A stretch of 64,000 nucleotides of DNA. Origin: an uncultured Porphyromonadaceae bacterium. GTDB lineage: Bacteria; Bacteroidota; Bacteroidia; Bacteroidales; Muribaculaceae. Location: assembly GCA_900544305.1 (NCBI GenBank), contig UQUV01000004.1:58159-122158 (forward strand). Direction: 5' to 3'. Both the position numbers and the translations under genes were made by a program. The notes under the pieces were generated by a model. That model saw only the letters and a program-made list of their open reading frames with translations. It was not told where the DNA came from and did not search any database. Numbering within the stretch: the stretch's first letter is position 1; every line of letters starts with the position of its first letter. Positions 58,675 to 64,000 of this stretch are shown here, piece by piece.

Positions 58675-59742
58675 TCATTCCACCCTCCCGGTATCCACCA
58701 GTTCGAGCCCGAAGGTGTCGATGAAGGTCTGCAACATGGGGTTGCGTTCTATCATCTTTGCGAGAATCATCTGCGGCGTGTCCTCCATCAGCAGGAAGTC
58801 GGCGATGTCCAGTCCCTGACTGCGCTGTACGTCGGTCGCTATTCTTTCCAACAGGTCGGAGCATGTGGCACGCCTGCATACGGGTTCCAGCATGGGCAGC
58901 CGCTGCCTCCATTCCTCCGTTGCCTTAAGGTCGGGGAAAAGAATCACCTCCCGTCCGTCCAATGCCTGCACCGCTTCGCCATTGAAGCACCCGTGTATCC
59001 CTCCGGTGGCAAGCCAGATGAAATCGGGAATGAAATAGGCGGCGACCAGTGCCGTCTTCTCGCTCTCAACAATGGCTACAGGCTTGGCGGACATTACGGC
59101 GGAGTTGTCCGACAGCAGATGTTCTCCGAACAGGCACTGCTTCATCCTGAAATCCTGCACCTTCCTCACGGAATGCACCCAGCTGACTTGGTTAAAAGGC
59201 TCCTTGATACGGTGTCCGGTTACGGCATCGTAGCCCATGATCTTGCCCGCACGCACGTTGCTGTTCCGGTCTATCTGCCAGAATACGGTCGCACCGCCCC
59301 ACCTCCTTGAGGTACCGACCCTGTATAGGCTGAATAGCTTGTCCACATTCTCCTTGCCCATCACTTTGGTAAAGTATCGGTACAAGGGGTTGATGTCGTA
59401 CCTGCGCATGGACTGCTCCACCCAACCGGAGGGAAGAAAAGAAATCCGTGGTTTCTGTTCGGGCAATGCTCTTGCTGGCGGTCTTGCAGCTATCGGTGTG
59501 CCGCTGTTCCTTTCCTGCTCATTCAGTTTTTCTTTGACAGTCGGATTGTCCCGGAAATATTCCTTCGGGGTATAGTGGTAGCCGCAACTGTTGATATGGT
59601 CACAGATGCCCACGTTGTCAGGGAAGGAAATCTCTCCCGCCTCGTCGATATAACGGGTAAAGCAGGACTTCCTGCCGCACTCCGGACAGGCGGTCTTGCT
59701 GCCCGGCCTGTATTTCTGAAGATGGAATCTGTATCCGTTCAT
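58675..59742 (-). CDS. Zn-finger/toprim-type primase-like protein (DUF6371-like)
   Basis: About 355 residues from ATG 59742 (MNGYRFHLQKYRPG), after AAAGAGAG. N-terminal Cys4 zinc finger (CPECGRKSCFTRYIDEAGEISFPDNVGICDHINSCGYHYTPKEYF) as in element primases, a linker, then a toprim-like core (PVAIVESEKTALVAAYF with the catalytic Glu, VILFPDLKATEEW with the DxD-like acidic residues altered to DLK). Probably primes element replication. Start overlaps the preceding small ORF by ATGA. Confidence 0.82.
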   Translation of the reverse strand: MNGYRFHLQKYRPGSKTACPECGRKSCFTRYIDEAGEISFPDNVGICDHINSCGYHYTPKEYFRDNPTVKEKLNEQERNSGTPIAARPPARALPEQKPRISFLPSGWVEQSMRRYDINPLYRYFTKVMGKENVDKLFSLYRVGTSRRWGGATVFWQIDRNSNVRAGKIMGYDAVTGHRIKEPFNQVSWVHSVRKVQDFRMKQCLFGEHLLSDNSAVMSAKPVAIVESEKTALVAAYFIPDFIWLATGGIHGCFNGEAVQALDGREVILFPDLKATEEWRQRLPMLEPVCRRATCSDLLERIATDVQRSQGLDIADFLLMEDTPQMILAKMIERNPMLQTFIDTFGLELVDTGRVE

Positions 59743-59921
59743 GATGCTCTCTTTTGTGGATTCCTGCAAATGAAAACGGCCATTTGCAGTCTGCAGTCTT
59801 TGCAGTCTTGCAGGAATTTTACCTTTCCGGTACTCCGAGACTGCAAAACTGCAAAGACTGCAGACTGCAACAAGGGGTCATCAGTTGCAGTTTCGGGTTG
59901 GCGGTTCATTATCGTTTTCAT
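59739..59921 (-). CDS. Small leader ORF coupled to the primase gene
   Basis: 60 codons (MKTIMNRQPETATDDPLLQS...), ending in an ATGA overlap with the primase start, which implies translational coupling. The middle is written by the TGCAGTCT repeats, giving a LQSAVFAVLQ...LQDCKDCRLQ pattern. It may act as a leader whose translation unfolds the hairpin, or be a relic. Preceded by a -7 box at 59993-59986. Confidence 0.45.
   Translation of the reverse strand: MKTIMNRQPETATDDPLLQSAVFAVLQSRSTGKVKFLQDCKDCRLQMAVFICRNPQKRAS
59784..59870. repeat. 23-bp perfect inverted repeat of TGCAGTCT units
   Basis: Arms 59784-59806 and 59848-59870 are exact reverse complements separated by 41 bp; each arm is built from three direct copies of a TGCAGTCT-like unit (TTGCAGTC, TGCAGTCT, TTGCAGT). 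A further imperfect unit flanks the left arm on the inside. Iteron-like, immediately upstream of the primase gene. Confidence 0.85.
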
Positions 59922-59985
59922 TAGATTTACCAGATTCGTATTCGAGAATAAACTTACACTTTCCGTGTTTTTACAATATGTCGCT

Positions 59986-59993
59986 CAAAGGTA
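59986..59993 (-). promoter_or_regulatory. -7 box of the primase unit
   Basis: TACCTTTG on the minus strand, 65 bp before the leader ORF. It is framed by an 8-bp dyad CAATATGT (59974-59981) / ACATATTG (59998-60005), suggesting repressor control. Confidence 0.55.
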
Positions 59994-60181
59994 GCAAACA
60001 TATTGGATATAAGGAAATGTTTCCGTAGAAAAAATCCTTATTATTCGGTTCAGACATTCTGGGCTGTTGCCATGTTATCTGTTAGTAGGTTGAAATTTTC
60101 CGTAAAAATACACTAATAGATATGTCAAAGCAAAGCACAGGATCGACTTTTTTATCGGTTATTTGAAATTTTCTCCTATTG
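59994..60181. other. Right border region of the element
   Basis: 188 bp with no gene. Contains the ACATATTG half-dyad and A+T-rich DNA up to the end of the DUF4249 gene. The right attachment site is probably here; only a weak 8-bp match (GACTTTTT at 60145) with the left border (43938) was seen. Confidence 0.4.
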
Positions 60182-61111
60182 TTATCTCAGCGGGATGATG
60201 TGGCGGTCGGGGACGAGGGCGCCGACGATGCCGGTGCCGCCGGCTACGTTCGAGGGGATGGCGAAACTTTCGGCGAAGGGGTCGGAACTGTTGCCGTTTC
60301 CAGGTTCCAAATTTTTAAGATAGTTGAAAAAATCCAGCGAAAGTGCCTGTAACTCGACGACCATATACGGATTTTTGCCGTCTCGCATTCTTGTCTCTAC
60401 TGTAAAAGTGCGTTCTTTTCCGTTGAAAAGCCTGTCGTCAAATATGTTGGAAAAATATTTTTGCGGAAAGTGTGAATTTCCGGAGATACGCTCGTCGTGG
60501 AAAATCATATCGTTGGAAGAAAAAATATCTGTAGATAGAAGTTTTCCGGAAATAGAATCCCCATCACTAAGATTTTTTACTTTCAGCCGGTAATAATTTG
60601 TTTCGTCAGGATTGTCCATGATGCACAATTGGCAGACAACAACGGTATCAGAACCATAATAATCAAAGTTCGCTGTTGATAGACTCTGTGGAGAATATTG
60701 CTTCTTAAAAGAAAAAATTTTTATTTGGGGATTGTTTGGAACCGTGATTTCACAGGCTGTCGGATGCAGGTTTTCTACCGTTATGTTCAGACGGATGTTG
60801 TCGTTTGGCCGGCATTGGTAATTGCTGATATATGTTCTGGTAGAGTCGTCGTAGGCAAGAGTTTGCGGTTGACCGTCATTGACAGTCATTTCTACGTTCG
60901 CATTGCTGATTGGATCTTTGGAATAGATATTGGCTGTGGCGGGACTGAGCGTTTTTGCCACAAGTATGCTCACCGTTGTGTCGGGTGTGTACAATGCGTT
61001 GACACTTATATCGATGTTGGTGTTTCCATTGTCGTATGGAAGCGTTATTTCACAAGCTACAGGAAGTAGGATGATAAGAAGAAGTGCAGTTTTAAGAAAA
61101 AACTTTTTCAT
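60182..61111 (-). CDS. DUF4249 lipoprotein
   Basis: 309 residues. Lipobox LLPVACEITLPYDNGNTNIDISVNALYTPD, then the Ig-like and beta-rich layout of DUF4249 (ANVEMTVNDGQPQTLAYDDSTRTYISNYQCRPNDNIRLNITVE). Members are surface or periplasmic lipoproteins encoded beside a TonB-dependent receptor, as here (4 bp). It likely helps the receptor recognise its ligand. First chromosomal gene to the right of the mobile element. Confidence 0.88.
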   Translation of the reverse strand: MKKFFLKTALLLIILLPVACEITLPYDNGNTNIDISVNALYTPDTTVSILVAKTLSPATANIYSKDPISNANVEMTVNDGQPQTLAYDDSTRTYISNYQCRPNDNIRLNITVENLHPTACEITVPNNPQIKIFSFKKQYSPQSLSTANFDYYGSDTVVVCQLCIMDNPDETNYYRLKVKNLSDGDSISGKLLSTDIFSSNDMIFHDERISGNSHFPQKYFSNIFDDRLFNGKERTFTVETRMRDGKNPYMVVELQALSLDFFNYLKNLEPGNGNSSDPFAESFAIPSNVAGGTGIVGALVPDRHIIPLR

Positions 61112-61115
61112 ACGT

Positions 61116-63623
61116 TTAGAATTTTAGTGAATAACTGAATGAAGGAATAAATGGGAACAGGCAGACACCTGTCAATGTTGTCATTCTGTTTTCATGTTCT
61201 AAGTAGGTGTTGGTCACGTTCATTCGGTTGTAGACGTTGTAGAGGGTGACATTGAAATCGCTTTCTCCCCATTTGTGTTTGAAAAGGTAGGAAACGCTGA
61301 TGTCGAGGTGATGGTTTGCCGGCAGCCGGTAGTTGTTGCGTTTGGAGGCGTATGTTCGCCAGGAATAATGAAATGTTTCTACTTCACTGCTGCCCGATTG
61401 CCATGGGTAGGATGTCGCTATTTCTTCCCAGCTGCCGCCGATTAATATGGGGGTGCCACTGGGTGAAATGCCGGTTACGTATGCTTCCGGAGCACAGATA
61501 TCGGGGAGTGTACCCAGTCTTCCTGTCTGATAGCTCCATGAGGCTGACACTTTCCAGCCCGTTTTAAATTGGTGGCTGATGAATATGTTGAAATTATGCC
61601 GTCGGTCGTGTGGGGCATAATATTCGCGCCCGTTCTCGATGATGTTGCCCGGGCGGTCGAACTTGTTCAGCGCTTTCGACCATGTATAACTAATCCAGCC
61701 GTTGGTGCGTTCCGACTGTTTTTGCAACATGAGTTCCACACCGTAGGCACGTCCGGCACCCACGGCCACCTGCTTTTCCCAGTCGCTTCCTTGCAACAGG
61801 TAGCTGGCACCATTGCGGTATTCGATGATGTTGTCCATCGTCTTGTAGTAGCCTTCGGCGGAAAGCGAAAGGTCGCCGAGAAATTCATAGTTGTAGCCCA
61901 ATGCCCATTGGTCGGATTTCATCATCGGAATGTTTTCCGTAACCGGCACCCACAGGTCGGATGCCATGATGATACTTGATGTTGACAGCCGGTGAATGCT
62001 TTGCGAAGTACGTGAGTAGGATGCTTTCAGCGCCATATCTTTGCGGGGAAGCCAGCGCACGGAAAGCCGCGGTTCGAGCAATTGGTATATTTTCCCGACG
62101 GCTACAAGCGAATAGCGGAGCCCGAGATTTGCCTTCCATTGGGGATGGAAATTCCAGTCGTCCTCCGCATAAAGGGCAGCTGAAAGTGTCCCTTGAGTTG
62201 TGCCGTATTGGTTTCCATTTATATTCAATGTTTCAACGCCGTCTTTAATACCGTATATTTCCTGATAAGATTCTGCTATCGGACCGAACTGCTGAGCCGT
62301 CAGTTCAGCTCCAGTGCGTACTACATGGTTGTCGCCAAAGAGCAACTTTAAATCGGAAGAAACCGACAGCTCATCGATGGTGGATCTGTTTTCTTGCCAA
62401 AAGAGTGTATGATAGGCGTTTTTAGTATCCACTATTTTATAATTCTCATCTTGGAAATATTTGAGTTCAGACCAATTTGACGATTTTAGCTTGTATATAT
62501 AGCGACTATAGCCGAGGTTGGTGTTAATTTGGAGGCTCTGGTTCTTCTGGTGAGTCCAAAACAGATTGGAGGCAATGTTTTTCCAACCGTTGTCGGTGCT
62601 GCTTCCTGAGTAACTGATTTGTTTGTCTGCTTTATATTCATTTTCCTGAGGCGCATCATCACACACGTCGTTTCCAATGAAAAAAGCGGCGGTGAGCTTG
62701 TCCGTGTCGGAAAATTTGTGGACCACTTTCGCCGTGATGTCGTAGTAATCCATATTGGCGTAGGTGTGCGCATCGGGAAAGAGGTACACCTTTTCCATCA
62801 GCGGCAGCATAATCCAGTCGAAAAACGACATTCGAGCTCCGATGTTAAACGACGTGCGGTTTTTCCAAATAGGCCCTTCCAACTGCACTCTCGAGGTGAG
62901 CATGCCGAGCGACACCCGGCCGTGGTAGCGGTTGAAATCGCCTTCCTTAATGCCTACATCTACTACCCCCGACAGGCGTGAGCCGATGTGTGCCGGAAAG
63001 CCGCCCTTGTAGAAGAGTACATTGTCGACCATATCAGAATTGATGGCGGAGGCGAAGCCTTTCAGGTGCACGGGGTTGAAGAGTGTGGAGCCGTCGAGCG
63101 TAACCAGGTTCTGGTCGATGTTCCCACCTCTTACGTAAATACCTGATAAGCCGTCGTTTGCCGTCGTCACGCCTGGCAACTTCTGCAGCGCTTTCAGTAC
63201 GTCGGGCTCTCCGAGAAATGCGGGAATGCTACGAATTTCTGAAACAGGAAGTTCAACGGCACTCATCTGCGAGGAGTTGACCCCGAAATCCTGGCTAAGC
63301 CCGTACACAGTCAGGTTGGGCAGCCAGTTGTTTTGTTGCAGACGGAACCGGACGGGCGAGCGTCCGTCAGTGGTGAGCGTGTCGGGCGCATAGCCGGCGT
63401 ATCCGGCGGTGAGACGATAGGAAGCCGCACGTTCGGTGGTGAGCGTAAATTCTCCCCGGCTGTCGGTAGTGCAGCCTTTTTTCGCGGCAATATCGAGAAC
63501 CGTCGCTCCAACAAGCGGAGTGCCGTTTTCACGGTCGGTCACCGTACCCTTCAGTGTCAGCGTTTCTGCCTTTAAAGCCGTAGCCCATAAAAGGCAGGCG
63601 AGAGTGGCAAGAATGAATTTCAT
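61116..63623 (-). CDS. TonB-dependent receptor with carboxypeptidase-like domain
   Basis: 835 residues. Signal peptide, CarboxypepD_reg-like domain (about 20-105, LKGTVTDRENGTPLVGATVLDI), plug (about 115-235, with VYVRGGNIDQNLVTLDGSTLFNPVHLKGF) and a 22-strand-type barrel ending SFSYSLKF. Pairs with the DUF4249 lipoprotein 4 bp downstream. The plug motif PAFLGEPDVLKALQKLPGVTTANDGLSGIYVRGG is typical of this Bacteroidetes receptor subgroup. Substrate unknown. Confidence 0.93.
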   Translation of the reverse strand: MKFILATLACLLWATALKAETLTLKGTVTDRENGTPLVGATVLDIAAKKGCTTDSRGEFTLTTERAASYRLTAGYAGYAPDTLTTDGRSPVRFRLQQNNWLPNLTVYGLSQDFGVNSSQMSAVELPVSEIRSIPAFLGEPDVLKALQKLPGVTTANDGLSGIYVRGGNIDQNLVTLDGSTLFNPVHLKGFASAINSDMVDNVLFYKGGFPAHIGSRLSGVVDVGIKEGDFNRYHGRVSLGMLTSRVQLEGPIWKNRTSFNIGARMSFFDWIMLPLMEKVYLFPDAHTYANMDYYDITAKVVHKFSDTDKLTAAFFIGNDVCDDAPQENEYKADKQISYSGSSTDNGWKNIASNLFWTHQKNQSLQINTNLGYSRYIYKLKSSNWSELKYFQDENYKIVDTKNAYHTLFWQENRSTIDELSVSSDLKLLFGDNHVVRTGAELTAQQFGPIAESYQEIYGIKDGVETLNINGNQYGTTQGTLSAALYAEDDWNFHPQWKANLGLRYSLVAVGKIYQLLEPRLSVRWLPRKDMALKASYSRTSQSIHRLSTSSIIMASDLWVPVTENIPMMKSDQWALGYNYEFLGDLSLSAEGYYKTMDNIIEYRNGASYLLQGSDWEKQVAVGAGRAYGVELMLQKQSERTNGWISYTWSKALNKFDRPGNIIENGREYYAPHDRRHNFNIFISHQFKTGWKVSASWSYQTGRLGTLPDICAPEAYVTGISPSGTPILIGGSWEEIATSYPWQSGSSEVETFHYSWRTYASKRNNYRLPANHHLDISVSYLFKHKWGESDFNVTLYNVYNRMNVTNTYLEHENRMTTLTGVCLFPFIPSFSYSLKF

Positions 63624-64000
63624 ACGTTTAAGGTTCGTTTTTAGATTAAGGTTGAATGCGCGCCTGTTTTATTGGTGGAACATCTTTAACTAATAAATGA
63701 ATAAAATTTGTAAATACTGCATGTAAAGATATAAAAAAATCGCAAGCGATGGAATTTTTATTTGTACGCTGTCTTTTATTGCCTGATTCAGTGTTTCTGA
63801 ATCTATAAAGATGTATGCGGTGGAACATTCTGTTGAATTAAATTAAATACAAATAGGAGTGCTTTGTGACAAGATAATTGGTGGAAAATAGTTAAATATT
63901 TGTTAATGTAATATTGTATTGTATTTTTTGTTTTCTTTGTAATAATAATAGTCCGTTAAAAATTCAACATATCGGCTAAGCGGCTTCCGCCACAAAGCCA
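63624..64000. other. Upstream region of the TonB receptor gene
   Basis: 377 bp, very A+T-rich, no gene recognised. A near-consensus -7 box (TATCTTTA, minus strand, 63731-63724) lies about 100 bp upstream of the receptor start but lacks a well-placed -33 box. Confidence 0.4.

Larger units (their letters stand above)
43754..60181. mobile_element. Integrative mobile element, about 16 kb (ends not defined)
   Basis: Between two chromosomal segments lie tandem tyrosine recombinases, an excisionase-like HTH protein, a DUF3987 ATPase, a cargo operon, an AAA ATPase/nuclease and a Zn-finger primase, a gene set typical of Bacteroides integrative elements. The left module (44.0-49.8 kb) is strongly G+C-rich compared with the chromosome. 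No relaxase or conjugation genes are visible, so transfer would need help. Flanking direct repeats were not found with confidence; the left end lies within 43754-44040 and the right within 59994-60181. Confidence 0.8.

Noticed and set aside
43938..60153. Direct repeat GACTTTTT as the attachment duplication
   Set aside because: Only 8 bp and A+T-rich, easily a chance match; the borders were therefore left undefined.

Overview
The window is a stretch of a Bacteroidales chromosome (Bacteroides/Prevotella-like; family not certain). Four things point there: SusC-like and carboxypeptidase-regulatory-domain TonB receptors, a DUF4249 lipoprotein, the gliding lipoprotein GldH, and type IX secretion tails (on an M6 protease and a ~97-aa protein). 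Many genes also carry the Bacteroidetes promoter (-33 TTTG, about 20 bp, -7 TAnnTTTG). No rRNA or tRNA gene was seen.

Layout. 1-6541: outer-membrane receptor (cut by the window edge), small Spy-like protein, elongation factor P on the opposite strand, then three exported proteins (phosphodiester glycosidase-like, lipoprotein, clostripain-type peptidase). 6685-10749: corrinoid adenosyltransferase, then a galactose operon (galK, galM, sugar nucleotidyltransferase) closed by a strong terminator. 10791-13213: YhcG/DUF1016-type nuclease and a CorC/HlyC-type membrane protein. 13419-19748: one six-gene operon on the minus strand encoding TolC, MacA-like adaptor, ABC ATPase, MacB-like permease, LytS-type kinase and LytTR regulator. 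20186-24258: ruvX-def-ettA and two lipoproteins, each group with a pair of near-identical promoters. 24477-32371: secreted M6 protease, OmpA-like lipoprotein, malate dehydrogenase, cardiolipin synthase, small type IX tail protein and a type I pullulanase. 32473-42599: housekeeping RNA and division block: zapA, coiled-coil protein, a structured non-coding RNA (probably 6S RNA), rny, ricT, gldH, HAD phosphatase, M24 peptidase, CCA-adding enzyme, HU, a 29-aa basic ribosomal-type protein and rng.

43.8-60.1 kb is an integrative mobile element of about 16 kb: two tandem paralogous tyrosine recombinases, a conserved unknown protein, an excisionase-like HTH protein and a DUF3987 helicase/primase-like ATPase on the left. 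At the right end, in reversed orientation, are a Zn-finger/toprim-type primase and a candidate transfer origin; no relaxase gene is visible. The left module is visibly richer in G+C than the chromosome. The cargo is a compact TetR - methyltransferase - ABC - methyltransferase - ABC operon, followed by an unknown protein and an AAA ATPase/nuclease fusion with an operator-like dyad at its promoter. The cargo operon is the best candidate for an undescribed system.

60182-63623 returns to the chromosome with a DUF4249 lipoprotein and its TonB-dependent receptor. Three arrays of a 7-bp unit (NGTAAAC) lie between chromosomal genes and are absent from the element. All functional statements are from reading the sequence and family knowledge; no searches were run.
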